A DNA stretch of 64,000 nt, from NCBI GenBank assembly GCA_964540105.1, contig CAZILL010000002.1:1054001-1118000 (forward strand), read 5' to 3'. Both the position numbers and the translations under genes were made by a program. Position 1 is the stretch's first letter; each line of letters opens with the position of its first letter. Below are positions 44,795-53,508 of the stretch, piece after piece. This DNA comes from DATKJY01 sp964540105. GTDB lineage: Bacteria > Zixibacteria > MSB-5A5 > GN15 > FEB-12. The notes beneath the pieces were generated by a model. It was not told where the DNA came from. It worked only from the letters and a program-made list of their open reading frames with translations, and ran no database searches.

Positions 44795-46171
44795 ATGGCG
44801 CAAATACTGATTGTTGAAGATGAAGCGCTTCTGGCGAAGTCACTGCGCCGAGCACTGACTGTTCATGGGCATGATTGTGCCATCGCGGGTTCGGCCGAAG
44901 AGGGATTCACTCTTCTCGAACAGATGCCAACCGATCTAGTGCTGCTCGATATCCAGCTCCCTGGCATGTCAGGCCTCGAAGCCATCAAACGGATTCGCCA
45001 GTTCGACTCGAACATCTCCGTCATCATCGCGACCGCTCATGGGACGATGGCGGCCGCGGTTGAGGCGCTTCGCTCCGGAGCTTCCGATTTCCTTCGCAAG
45101 CCTCTCGACACTGATGAAGTGCTCCTGGCCGTTGATCGGGCGATCGACGCGGCGCGACTCCGACAAACTGTACTCTACTATCACGATATTCAGGCAGAAC
45201 GAGCCGATGAGGATGGATTTGTCGCCGAGTCTGCGGCAATGCAGGGAGTGGTCGCTATCTTTCATCGCCTTGTGGGGATGAAACTCCCGCGGGCAGCCGA
45301 TCATCCACCCGTCCTCATCACCGGGGAAACCGGGACCGGAAAAGACCTCGTGGCGCGGAAGATTCACTTCCAGGGGGAGCTATCGAATCAGCCGTTCATC
45401 GAAGTGAACTGCACGACCCTGCCACGCGGTCTCGAGGAAGCCGAACTGTTCGGGTACGAGAAGGGAGCATTTACCGGCGCTGACCGATCAAAGCGCGGGC
45501 TTTTCGAAGCGGCGGATGGCGGGACCATCTTTCTCAACGAAATCGGAGATCTGAACATACAGACCCAAGTAAAGCTCCTGCAGGTGATCGAACAAAAGGG
45601 TTTGCGACGAGTGGGTGGATTGCGGGATATCGCGCTTAACGTGCGCATCATCGCCGCCTCGAACAGGAACCTGAAGAACTCGGCACAGTTCCGCGAGGAT
45701 TTGTTCTACCGTCTCAACACGGTTACATTGTCGATGCCCCCTCTGCGAGAGCGCCCGCAAGACATCGTTCCGCTTGCTCTTCGCTTCCTCACCCGCTTCG
45801 GAAAAAAGTACAACCGGAGCAAGAGCATCACTCCCGACGCGGAGCGATACCTGACCCAGTACGCCTGGCCGGGAAATGTCCGTGAACTTCGGCAACTGAT
45901 GGAACGAGTCACTTTTCTCAGTGACGAGGAGATTATCACCGGCCAGCGACTCGGGCTGCCGAACGCGACCAAACCGGAGATGGTGGTCCGATCAAATGTC
46001 GACATTGAAGTAGAATTCCCTCCCGAAGGACTCGACATTGAGCAAGTCGAGAAACGGCTTTTGCAGAAGGCCCTTGAGGCGTCAGCTGGAAATGTCAGTC
46101 TCGCGGCGAAGAAATTATCTCTCGGACGAGAGGCTATGCGCTACCGGCTCAAGAAGCATAATCTCGAATGA
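44795..46171 (+). CDS. NtrC-family sigma-54-dependent response regulator
   Basis: A 458-residue enhancer-binding activator. Receiver domain with acidic pocket E8/D9, phospho-acceptor D52 (LLDIQLPG), T80 and K102. AAA+ domain with Walker A GETGTGKDLV, the sigma-54 contact loop GAFTGA (in GYEKGAFTGADRSK), Walker B GGTIFLNEIG and the arginine-finger region DLFYRLNT. C-terminal Fis-type helix-turn-helix (GNVSLAAKKLSLGREAMRYRLKK). GAGGAG precedes the ATG. Its partner kinase is immediately upstream. Sixteen bases past its stop is a perfect palindrome, and beyond that a sigma-54 promoter facing the polysaccharide operon, which is its likely target. Confidence 0.95.
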   Translation: MAQILIVEDEALLAKSLRRALTVHGHDCAIAGSAEEGFTLLEQMPTDLVLLDIQLPGMSGLEAIKRIRQFDSNISVIIATAHGTMAAAVEALRSGASDFLRKPLDTDEVLLAVDRAIDAARLRQTVLYYHDIQAERADEDGFVAESAAMQGVVAIFHRLVGMKLPRAADHPPVLITGETGTGKDLVARKIHFQGELSNQPFIEVNCTTLPRGLEEAELFGYEKGAFTGADRSKRGLFEAADGGTIFLNEIGDLNIQTQVKLLQVIEQKGLRRVGGLRDIALNVRIIAASNRNLKNSAQFREDLFYRLNTVTLSMPPLRERPQDIVPLALRFLTRFGKKYNRSKSITPDAERYLTQYAWPGNVRELRQLMERVTFLSDEEIITGQRLGLPNATKPEMVVRSNVDIEVEFPPEGLDIEQVEKRLLQKALEASAGNVSLAAKKLSLGREAMRYRLKKHNLE

Positions 46172-46186
46172 AAGATTCCTTCGTTT

Positions 46187-46218
46187 GGTTCATATAAACC
46201 GATCGGTTTATATGAACC
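46187..46218 (+). promoter_or_regulatory. Perfect 32-bp palindrome, probable enhancer site for the adjacent NtrC-type regulator
   Basis: Arms GGTTCATATAAACC and GGTTTATATGAACC flank GATC, making the whole 32 bases self-complementary. Each 14-base arm is itself an almost perfect dyad of the form GGTTYATATRAACC, so the site reads as two adjacent dimer sites on the same helix region. Its centre is ~130 bases upstream of the sigma-54 start, the usual distance for an upstream activating sequence. It could instead be a hairpin, but no T-run follows it. Confidence 0.7.
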
Positions 46219-46306
46219 GCTAATCCCCGATTGTCAATGAGAGAGCCGTGTCTCTTGGTATTCGTAATCTCTTGTGTTGTAGCCCGTTATGCCTTTGTTT
46301 TCGTCT

Positions 46307-46321
46307 TGGCTCGCTATGTGC
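46307..46321 (+). promoter_or_regulatory. Sigma-54 (-24/-12) promoter of the polysaccharide operon
   Basis: TGGCTCG, four bases, GTGC: five of the six most conserved -24 bases and the obligatory GG and GC dinucleotides at exact ten-base spacing (GG 46308-46309, GC 46320-46321). The predicted start is near 46333, 40 bases before ATG 46373. Confidence 0.65.
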
Positions 46322-46372
46322 GTACGTTCCGGACATGAATCGCTCCTCCTATAACGTAAAGATTGAGGAATC

Positions 46373-47776
46373 ATGAGTATTGAAACAAACAGAGAGAATC
46401 CGGTTACGAGCAAATCGGAAGCGGCAGCGCCCCGCTCTGGCGATCACTTCCAAGGGCACGGCAATGCGGCGATCGGGACGAACATCTGTGTTGTCGGAGC
46501 TGGTTTCGTCGGCTTAGTGGCCGCTGCCGGATTTGCGGAATTCGGTCACTCTGTGATCTGCGTCGAAAAGAGAAAGGACTATCTTGAAAGTCTGATCAAT
46601 GGCCATATCCCGTTTTACGAGCGCGACCTCGAAACACTTGTCTCCAAGCACATCAAGAGTCGGCGGCTTACCTTCTCGAGTGATCTGGCCGATGCCGTGA
46701 CCAACCAGAAAGCAATCTTTGTAACGGTCGGAACTCCATCTTCAGCGACGGGACGGGCCGAACTCAGCATACTTGAGGAGGTTCTCGCGACCCTCGGAGC
46801 CAATACGAATTCGTCACAGATTGTTGTTCTCAAGAGCACGGTTCCGGTAGGGACTGGCAGTCGTGCCCAGGCGATTCTCAGAGCCGCTTCCAACGGCAAC
46901 GCGCCAGCTGTTGTGAATAATCCCGAGTTTCTCCGCGAGGGTTCAGCGGTGCATGATTTCTTCTATCCACGGAGGATCGTGATCGGAGGGGTGGACGTAG
47001 CCGCGGTTCGCACGGTGACCGACATCTATCGTCTCGGGATGATCAACCCCGTTCCGATTCTCACCACGAACAACGAGACCGCCGAGATGATCAAGTACGC
47101 TTCGAACACGTTCCTGGCGACTAAGGTAGGCTTCATAAACGAACTGGCGGGTCTTTGCGATCGACTCGGCGTAAACGTTCTCGACGTTGCGCAGGGGATG
47201 GGGCTGGACCCCCGCATCAGTCCGGAATTTCTCGAGCCGGGACCAGGCTGGGGTGGATCCTGCTTTGGCAAAGACATGTTGGAGTTTTCCGGTTTGGCGG
47301 AAGCGAACGACTACAAACTGATCATAGGGGACGCCGTTCTGGCGTCGAACCGCAGGCAGTTCGAGACCGTCGTAGCCAAAGTACGCGACATGGTAGGAGA
47401 TTTGAGCGGAAAGACGATTGGCGTGCTCGGCCTTTCGTTCAAGGCGAATACAAGCGACATGAGAGACTCGGCAGCAATTCCGGTGATCGAAAAACTCCTT
47501 GCCAGCGGAGCTCGCATACAGGCTTTTGATCCTCAGGCGCACATTGAGGCCCATAAATATCTGCCACAGATAGAGCTTATGACTTCGTCATACGAGGTTG
47601 CCCGGGACGCAGATTGTCTGCTTATCCTGACCGAATGGCAGGAGTTCCAGCTGCTTGACTTCCGCAAAATTGCGGCGTCGATGCGCGCCTGCTGTATTGT
47701 CGATACCCGCAATCTCCTGGCGCCCGAGCAGGTGACACGATTTGGATTCAGGTATGCGGGCATGGGGCAATTCTAA
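46373..47776 (+). CDS. ugd: UDP-glucose 6-dehydrogenase family protein
   Basis: A 467-residue enzyme oxidising a UDP-sugar at C6 to the uronic acid, using two NAD+. NAD motif VVGAGFVGLVAA (~40-51), LKSTVPVGT with K154, NNPEFLREG, and catalytic C297 in GPGWGGSCFGKD. UDP-glucose is the likeliest substrate; related UDP-HexNAc dehydrogenases cannot be excluded. A 35-residue polar extension before the Rossmann core is unusual, but the start is well supported by GAGGA close upstream. First gene of the sigma-54-linked operon; it would provide UDP-glucuronate for an acidic polysaccharide. The next gene begins one base after its stop. Confidence 0.92.
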   Translation: MSIETNRENPVTSKSEAAAPRSGDHFQGHGNAAIGTNICVVGAGFVGLVAAAGFAEFGHSVICVEKRKDYLESLINGHIPFYERDLETLVSKHIKSRRLTFSSDLADAVTNQKAIFVTVGTPSSATGRAELSILEEVLATLGANTNSSQIVVLKSTVPVGTGSRAQAILRAASNGNAPAVVNNPEFLREGSAVHDFFYPRRIVIGGVDVAAVRTVTDIYRLGMINPVPILTTNNETAEMIKYASNTFLATKVGFINELAGLCDRLGVNVLDVAQGMGLDPRISPEFLEPGPGWGGSCFGKDMLEFSGLAEANDYKLIIGDAVLASNRRQFETVVAKVRDMVGDLSGKTIGVLGLSFKANTSDMRDSAAIPVIEKLLASGARIQAFDPQAHIEAHKYLPQIELMTSSYEVARDADCLLILTEWQEFQLLDFRKIAASMRACCIVDTRNLLAPEQVTRFGFRYAGMGQF

Positions 47777-47777
47777 C

Positions 47778-49070
47778 ATGAATCGCGAACGAGATACTAC
47801 CACCGCCGGGCATGCGACCACACCCAGGGACACGGCCCTGGATCTGAATCAGGGTGCGTCAGGAGACACCACAATTCGCATGATGATGTATTCACACGAT
47901 ACCTTTGGTCTTGGACACTTACAGCGCTGCCTGAAGATATCGCGAGCCCTGATTGAAACGATCCCCGATCTTTCAATCCTGATTGTAACCGGATCACCTG
48001 TTGTACACCGCTTTGAACTCCCTGCACGAGTGGACTATATCAAGTTGCCGGCGGTACGGAAGATCGGACCGGAGACCTACGAAGCACGTTCGCTGGGGAC
48101 CCGCTACGAAAGCATTATTCGACTCCGTCGCGCACTGTTACTGGAAACGGTCAAAGAGTACCGGCCACATCTGCTTCTGGTCGATCACTCGCCGTCCGGA
48201 ATGAAAGGGGAGATGCTCCCCGCGCTTGAGTGGATCGGTCAGAGCGGTCTGCCGTGTGTGCGCATGCTTGGCTTGCGTGACATTATCGACGACCCGGCGG
48301 CTGTGCGGGAGTTGTGGCACGACCAGGGGGTCTATGAGCTTCTGGCTTCGAGTTATGATACGATTCTCATCTATGGACCACAGGAGATATTCGACCCGGT
48401 TCTGGCCTATCGTTTTCCGCCGGCGGTTAAATCCAAGGTACGATTCTGCAACTACATCGGGGAGCACGAGGACAACAACGATACTTCCCCTTCCCAGAAG
48501 GCACGCGATCGAAAGAAAGTGGTGGTGACAATCGGGGGAGGAGACGGCGCCAGCGAGATACTCAGTACCTTTCTGGAGATGGTGGAGACACATCGCGATC
48601 AAATTGACTTCGATTCAGTCCTGGTTACGGGACCGTTCGTCGACAATGAGACGTACGCGGATTTGGAACGACGCGCTCGATCATTGCCAGTCCAGATTGA
48701 GAGATTTGTTCCCTCGACCAGCCCTTTATTTGCCCAGAGTGATCTAGTGGTTGCCACGGCCGGATACAACACGATCACACAAATATTAAGCCATGCCCGC
48801 CGCGCGCTGATTATCCCGCGCGTTCTATACCGCGATGAGCAGCTGATGCGGGCGAAACTGTTAGCAGCCGCAGGTTGGATTGACATGATGGAACCAGAAG
48901 CGATGACCGCTTCGCACCTGCTCGAAAGAGTCCTGCGGCTGCTAAACGACTCCCGGGAGAGTGTGGCGGAAGCCCGTAAGCGACAGCCGTTCTTGCTGAA
49001 CGGCGCCACCCAGGTTGCAACAATCATTGCCGAAACGATCCACGCTGCGACGGTTGTGAGAGAGAGGTAG
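47778..49070 (+). CDS. MurG-like (GT28-type, COG4671) glycosyltransferase
   Basis: A 430-residue predicted GT-B glycosyltransferase. After a ~35-residue polar leader comes IRMMMYSHDTFGLGHLQRCLKISRAL, the glycine/histidine-rich acceptor loop of MurG-like enzymes, then VTIGGGDGASEIL (nucleotide-sugar fold) and ATAGYNTITQILSHARRALIIPR, the UDP-sugar donor motif. ATG 47778 follows the dehydrogenase stop by one base and the gene ends one base before the next start, so it belongs to the same operon. Donor and acceptor are unknown. Confidence 0.85.
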   Translation: MNRERDTTTAGHATTPRDTALDLNQGASGDTTIRMMMYSHDTFGLGHLQRCLKISRALIETIPDLSILIVTGSPVVHRFELPARVDYIKLPAVRKIGPETYEARSLGTRYESIIRLRRALLLETVKEYRPHLLLVDHSPSGMKGEMLPALEWIGQSGLPCVRMLGLRDIIDDPAAVRELWHDQGVYELLASSYDTILIYGPQEIFDPVLAYRFPPAVKSKVRFCNYIGEHEDNNDTSPSQKARDRKKVVVTIGGGDGASEILSTFLEMVETHRDQIDFDSVLVTGPFVDNETYADLERRARSLPVQIERFVPSTSPLFAQSDLVVATAGYNTITQILSHARRALIIPRVLYRDEQLMRAKLLAAAGWIDMMEPEAMTASHLLERVLRLLNDSRESVAEARKRQPFLLNGATQVATIIAETIHAATVVRER

Positions 49071-49071
49071 T

Positions 49072-50355
49072 ATGAATCACCAGTCCCCCCGCTTGAAGAT
49101 CGGCTACGTGGTCAAGATGTTCCCACGATTGTCCGAGACCTTTGTCCTCAATGAAATCATCGAACTGGAACAACAGGGAGCGGAAGTTGTTGTTTTTTCG
49201 CTCAAGAAGCCGAACGAGGGACGGTTTCACCAGCAGGTCTCCCGTTTGAAGGCGACGGTGTTCTACCTCGAGGATCTCGACCCGAAGAAGTGGCAGAGTT
49301 GGATCAGCCCGGAATGGCCCTTGCTTGATCGTCACCGTGAGCGTCTGTTCAAACTCGTGGGAGATGCGCTGCGCGACGGGGATTCGTCTCGAGTTGATCA
49401 GATCTGGTCGTCGGCTTGGATCGCGGCCAAAGCGGAAGTTCTCGGCCTGCATAGGTTGCACGCTCATTTCGCCAGTCTGCCAAGCACAATCGCGCATTTT
49501 GTGCATGAGATTACGGGGATTCCATACAGCTTCACGGCCCACGCGAAAGACATTTTCGTCTACACGATGGACGACCATCTCCTGCGCGAAAAACTCAACA
49601 CCGCGAGTTTTGTCGTGACCGTGACCCATTTCAACCATCGCTATCTGACCGAACGTGCGCCGGAGGTCGACCCGTCGAGAATCCGTGTCATTCACAATGG
49701 CATCGGTCTCGATCAGTTTACGCCTGTCAGTCCGTCCGAACGGGATGAGAATCTCATCCTTGGAGTCGGGAGGTTAGTCCCGAAGAAAGGTTTTTCGACA
49801 TTGCTGGATGCTTGCGCTTTGCTCAAGTCGAGAAATGTCTCGTTTCGGTGTGTCATTGTAGGGGACGGCCCTGAATTGGCGTCGCTGACTCAAAGAAGCA
49901 AGGAACTCGGTCTGGAAGACGATGTGACTTTCTCAGGCGCGCTCGTCATTGACGAAGTAAAAGTTCTCATGCAACGTGCGACCCTGTTCTGCCTGCCATG
50001 CACAGTAACCGAGGATAACAACGCCGACGCCTTACCGACCGTTCTCCTTGAAGCGATGGCGTGTGGGTTGCCTTCCATATCAACGACTGTCTCGGGTGTA
50101 CCGGAGATTATCGATTCTGGCCAGGACGGAATCCTGGTCGGGCCTGATGATCCGGTCGCACTTGCCGACCAACTGGCCAAACTCCTCGTGTCGCGTGATC
50201 TTCGCGCGAAGTACGCCGTCGCCGGCAGAAAGAAGGCCGAGGAGAAATTCGACATTAGAAGAAACGTCGGCACCCTTCTACGAAACTACATCGATGACAG
50301 CGCTCGTCGAGGAGACTTTGGCAAGACTGTCGCTCTTTCGGGAGCGCCGCGATAA
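49072..50355 (+). CDS. Family 4 glycosyltransferase
   Basis: A 427-residue GT-B, GT4-family transferase. N-terminal acceptor domain begins KIGYVVKMFPRLSETFVLNEI, typical of EPS GT4 enzymes; the donor domain has GVGRLVPKKGFSTLLDA (backbone for nucleotide-sugar binding), IVGDGPEL and the EX7E-type block LPTVLLEAMACGLPSISTTVSGVPEIIDSG. It is retaining by family rule. One base separates it from the preceding gene, and four from the next. Confidence 0.93.
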   Translation: MNHQSPRLKIGYVVKMFPRLSETFVLNEIIELEQQGAEVVVFSLKKPNEGRFHQQVSRLKATVFYLEDLDPKKWQSWISPEWPLLDRHRERLFKLVGDALRDGDSSRVDQIWSSAWIAAKAEVLGLHRLHAHFASLPSTIAHFVHEITGIPYSFTAHAKDIFVYTMDDHLLREKLNTASFVVTVTHFNHRYLTERAPEVDPSRIRVIHNGIGLDQFTPVSPSERDENLILGVGRLVPKKGFSTLLDACALLKSRNVSFRCVIVGDGPELASLTQRSKELGLEDDVTFSGALVIDEVKVLMQRATLFCLPCTVTEDNNADALPTVLLEAMACGLPSISTTVSGVPEIIDSGQDGILVGPDDPVALADQLAKLLVSRDLRAKYAVAGRKKAEEKFDIRRNVGTLLRNYIDDSARRGDFGKTVALSGAPR

Positions 50356-50359
50356 CACC

Positions 50360-51625
50360 ATGCCGATTCTGCGCAACCATATCCTCTACTTGAGCCTCGA
50401 TCGAGGGATCAAGGTCGGCGGAACAAAAGGGGCTGCGATCCATATCGCTGAGTTTATGGAAGCGCTTTACGACTCAGGATACGCCGGGACCCTGCTGGCC
50501 GCCCGGCGGGACAAACATTCCGTCGCCAAGGTTCCCTACGAAATCAAATTGATCCCAGAAAGCAGATCGCAGGTTCCTTCTGAGCGCTTCACTGATGTCG
50601 TGCCAGGAGCCGTGGCTTCTCAGGAGTTGGAGGAGTTCTATAGAAATGGCGACGCTGAAACGTCTGTCCTTGACGAGTGGAACAGCCATGGTTTCGACGT
50701 GATTTATGAGCGTTACTCTCTGTTTGGCGTTGCGGGGTCGCTGGCCGCTAGAAAACTTGGCGTGCCGCACGTGCTGGAAGTGAACGCCCCCCTTGTCCTC
50801 GAAGCCTCTTCGCACCGCAACCTGACGCTTGTGGATCTGGCTCGGTCCATTGAGCAGGCTCTGTTCTCCTCGGCCGATCATATCATTGCCGTGTCACAGG
50901 GTGTTCGGGATTATATTCTTTCGATTGTCCCAAAAGCGGACGTGACTGTTGTTCCAAATGGAGTTAACATGAGACTCTTCACGGGCGCGAGGACTGAAGG
51001 CAGGATGCCCGACAGAGAGCGTGAGTCGATGAGAATCGGTTTCGTCGGCTCGGTCAGACCCTGGCACGGAGTTGAAATCCTGATGGACGCCTTCGGGCTG
51101 TTGGCTTGCAAGCGCAACGATGTCACGCTCGTGATTGTCGGTGAACAAGGGACAATGAGGGAACACTTGGAACGACAGATTGCCGAATACGGCCTGGCAA
51201 GCCGGGTCGTGTTCACAGGTGCAGTTTCCCACGAGCAGGTGCCTGGGCTGCTAAGCGCAATGGATGTGGTTGTTGCTCCTTACCCAAAACTTGACAATTT
51301 CTACTTTTCTCCGCTCAAAGTGTACGAATACATGGCGGCCGGTCGGGCAATTGTGGCGTCACGCATCGGTCAGCTCACTGAGGTGATAACGGACGGCCAC
51401 AACGGACTCTTAGTAGAACCGGGCGCTGCGGGACCGCTGGCCGAGGCTGTCGAACGCCTTCTGAATGATGCGGCGCTTCGGGAGAGATTCGGCCGTCAGG
51501 CACGAACCGATGCCGAACAGCATCATTCGTGGACGCGACGGATGCAGGATATTATGACAATCGTAGACAATGCGCGCTCAAAGAGAAGCGCGGGGTACAG
51601 ATCGAACTATGCGGATACAGTATAA
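50360..51625 (+). CDS. Family 4 glycosyltransferase
   Basis: A 421-residue GT-B enzyme, start ATG 50360 four bases after the previous stop. N-terminal GGTKGAAIHIAEFMEAL is the glycine-rich acceptor loop; FDVIYERYSLFGVAG, HVLEVNAP and the SQGVRDYI segment are typical of GT4 sugar transferases; donor site blocks include GFVGSVRPWHGVEILMDAF, IVGEQGTM and SPLKVYEYMAAGRAIVASRIGQLTEVI. Its last 17 bases overlap the start of the ABC exporter gene, a sign of translational coupling. Confidence 0.92.
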   Translation: MPILRNHILYLSLDRGIKVGGTKGAAIHIAEFMEALYDSGYAGTLLAARRDKHSVAKVPYEIKLIPESRSQVPSERFTDVVPGAVASQELEEFYRNGDAETSVLDEWNSHGFDVIYERYSLFGVAGSLAARKLGVPHVLEVNAPLVLEASSHRNLTLVDLARSIEQALFSSADHIIAVSQGVRDYILSIVPKADVTVVPNGVNMRLFTGARTEGRMPDRERESMRIGFVGSVRPWHGVEILMDAFGLLACKRNDVTLVIVGEQGTMREHLERQIAEYGLASRVVFTGAVSHEQVPGLLSAMDVVVAPYPKLDNFYFSPLKVYEYMAAGRAIVASRIGQLTEVITDGHNGLLVEPGAAGPLAEAVERLLNDAALRERFGRQARTDAEQHHSWTRRMQDIMTIVDNARSKRSAGYRSNYADTV

Positions 51626-53480
51626 TCTTCCGAAAATTCGACTCTCGTCGGTCTATCGCATCTTCAAGCGATTCCAGCCGTATCTTGCCCCTCATCGCAC
51701 GCGCCTTGCACTTGCGATTACGGCTCTTTTTGGAGCGACCCTGCTCGCGCTGCTACGCCCCTGGCCGCTTAAAGTCGTAATCGATTTCGTTCTCCTTCCG
51801 AACACAAAAGCCAAGAGCAACTGGCTTCTCGCCCCGCTAAACGAGCTCGACCCCTCTGCGATCATCGCCATCGCTGCAGTAACGGTCGTCACTCTTGCCA
51901 TACTCGAAGGGATATGCAATTACTTCCACGCGGTCTTGGCCAAGACTGTTGGACACATGCTGGTCGGTGACATTCGAAGCGAACTCTTCGCGCACGTGCA
52001 GCGGCTGCCACTGTCGTATCACGACTACCGCGAAACTGGAGATCTGCTGACCCGCCTGACCGACGATATCAGCTTGCTCGAAGATCTGATGGTCTCTACG
52101 ATCATCGGGATGGCCACAAAGGTGTTGCTGATCGCCAGTATCTTCGGCGTAGTTTTCTGGCTCGACTGGCATTTGGGTTTGGTCGTCGTCGGGATTGTCC
52201 CGGTGTTTATCTTCTCCGCGTTTCGCTTCTCGATTAAGCTCCGCTCCCTCGCCAAGAAGCAAAGAGAGATGTACGGCAAGGTCGTAGCTTCGGTCCAGGA
52301 AAGTCTGGCCGGCATCAGCCAGATCAAGAGCTACGGACAAGAGTCAAGCCGTGAGAAGCTGGTCAGCAAGTCGGTAGGGCGCGACATCAAGGCCAATATT
52401 CGTTCGACGCGCATGGCTGCAAACTACGAACGTGCGATCGATTTCATTGTCGCCGGCGGGACTGCGCTGGTGCTCTGGATCGGGGCGAGGAAGGCCATAT
52501 CGGGTCAGATCTCGGCTGGTGATCTCGTCCTGTTTCTTACCTATCTGCGCGGCATCTACTCACCAATCAAAGGAATAGCCCGCCAGACCAGTCGGATGGC
52601 CAAGGCAACTGTTCGAGGCGAGAAGATTCTCGAACTGTTGGAAATGAAATCTGAAGTTACGGAAAATGAGGATGGATTGTCAGCCAAGGAGATCGAGGGA
52701 GACATCCGCTTTGAAAACGTGAACTTCTCATACGTACCGGATCGACCTGTCCTGCGCAATCTTTCCTGCCACCTTCCCGGCGGCAAGACAACGGTCATCA
52801 TGGGCGCGACAGGAGCTGGTAAGTCTACGATCGCGAAACTCGTACTCAGACTCTACGATGTCAAGGAAGGCGCAATTTGGCTGGATGGCCGCAGAATCAC
52901 TGAATATGGCGCGCACAGTCTCAGGAAGAACATCTCGTCGTTGGCGCAGGAGACGTTTCTGTTTCGGATGTCGCTCGCGGAGAATATCGCCTTTGGGAAA
53001 CGCAAGACCACACCCGAAGAGATTGTCGCCGCGGCCGAGATGGCCGGCGCGACTGAGTTCATCGATCACTTACCGGAAGGGTACGAGACGCTCGTGGGCG
53101 AGGGGGGGGTGACTCTCTCCGGCGGACAGCGCCAGCGGATCAGTTTTGCACGCGCCGCTCTTCGTAAATCGCAAGTCATGATATTCGACGAGCCCGCGAC
53201 TGGACTCGATGTCCATTCCGAAAGACAGGCGAAGGAAGTGTTTCAGCGGATGAGAATCGGCCGTACCATGATCATTATCACCCATCGGTTGCACTATCTG
53301 GATATGGCCGATTGGGTCGTACTGATTCGAGACGGTGAGGCAGTCGAGGAAGGGACTCCTTCCGACTTACATGCGCGAGGACAGTTATACTATCACTATG
53401 TTTCCGCCGGAAGAGACTTGAATGGCAAGCAGGCCTCTTCCGCACCGAACCAGGTGTTTGAGCAGGAGTTGACCGATTGA
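51609..53480 (+). CDS. ABC exporter half-transporter (fused permease and ATPase)
   Basis: A 623-residue type IV exporter half, probably a homodimer in the inner membrane. Residues ~15-310 hold six transmembrane helices (LALAITALFGATLLALL, the long hydrophobic pair near 170-205). The ATPase domain has Walker A GATGAGKST (~390), Q-loop SLAQETFLFRM, signature LSGGQRQRISFARAAL, Walker B VMIFDEPATGLD and switch ITHR. It resembles MsbA/lipid-linked-oligosaccharide exporters. Placed among glycosyltransferase genes it is the likely exporter or flippase for the polysaccharide or its lipid-linked precursor; which of these is inference. Confidence 0.93.
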   Translation: MRIQYNLPKIRLSSVYRIFKRFQPYLAPHRTRLALAITALFGATLLALLRPWPLKVVIDFVLLPNTKAKSNWLLAPLNELDPSAIIAIAAVTVVTLAILEGICNYFHAVLAKTVGHMLVGDIRSELFAHVQRLPLSYHDYRETGDLLTRLTDDISLLEDLMVSTIIGMATKVLLIASIFGVVFWLDWHLGLVVVGIVPVFIFSAFRFSIKLRSLAKKQREMYGKVVASVQESLAGISQIKSYGQESSREKLVSKSVGRDIKANIRSTRMAANYERAIDFIVAGGTALVLWIGARKAISGQISAGDLVLFLTYLRGIYSPIKGIARQTSRMAKATVRGEKILELLEMKSEVTENEDGLSAKEIEGDIRFENVNFSYVPDRPVLRNLSCHLPGGKTTVIMGATGAGKSTIAKLVLRLYDVKEGAIWLDGRRITEYGAHSLRKNISSLAQETFLFRMSLAENIAFGKRKTTPEEIVAAAEMAGATEFIDHLPEGYETLVGEGGVTLSGGQRQRISFARAALRKSQVMIFDEPATGLDVHSERQAKEVFQRMRIGRTMIIITHRLHYLDMADWVVLIRDGEAVEEGTPSDLHARGQLYYHYVSAGRDLNGKQASSAPNQVFEQELTD

Positions 53481-53508
53481 ACCCCCAGCTCTTATTGATT
53501 ACAGACCG

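Noticed and set aside
46187..46218. The 32-bp palindrome as a terminator of the kinase/regulator genes
   Set aside because: AT-rich arms, no T-run after it, and nested operator-like dyads; placement upstream of a sigma-54 promoter favours a protein-binding site, though hairpin formation is not excluded.
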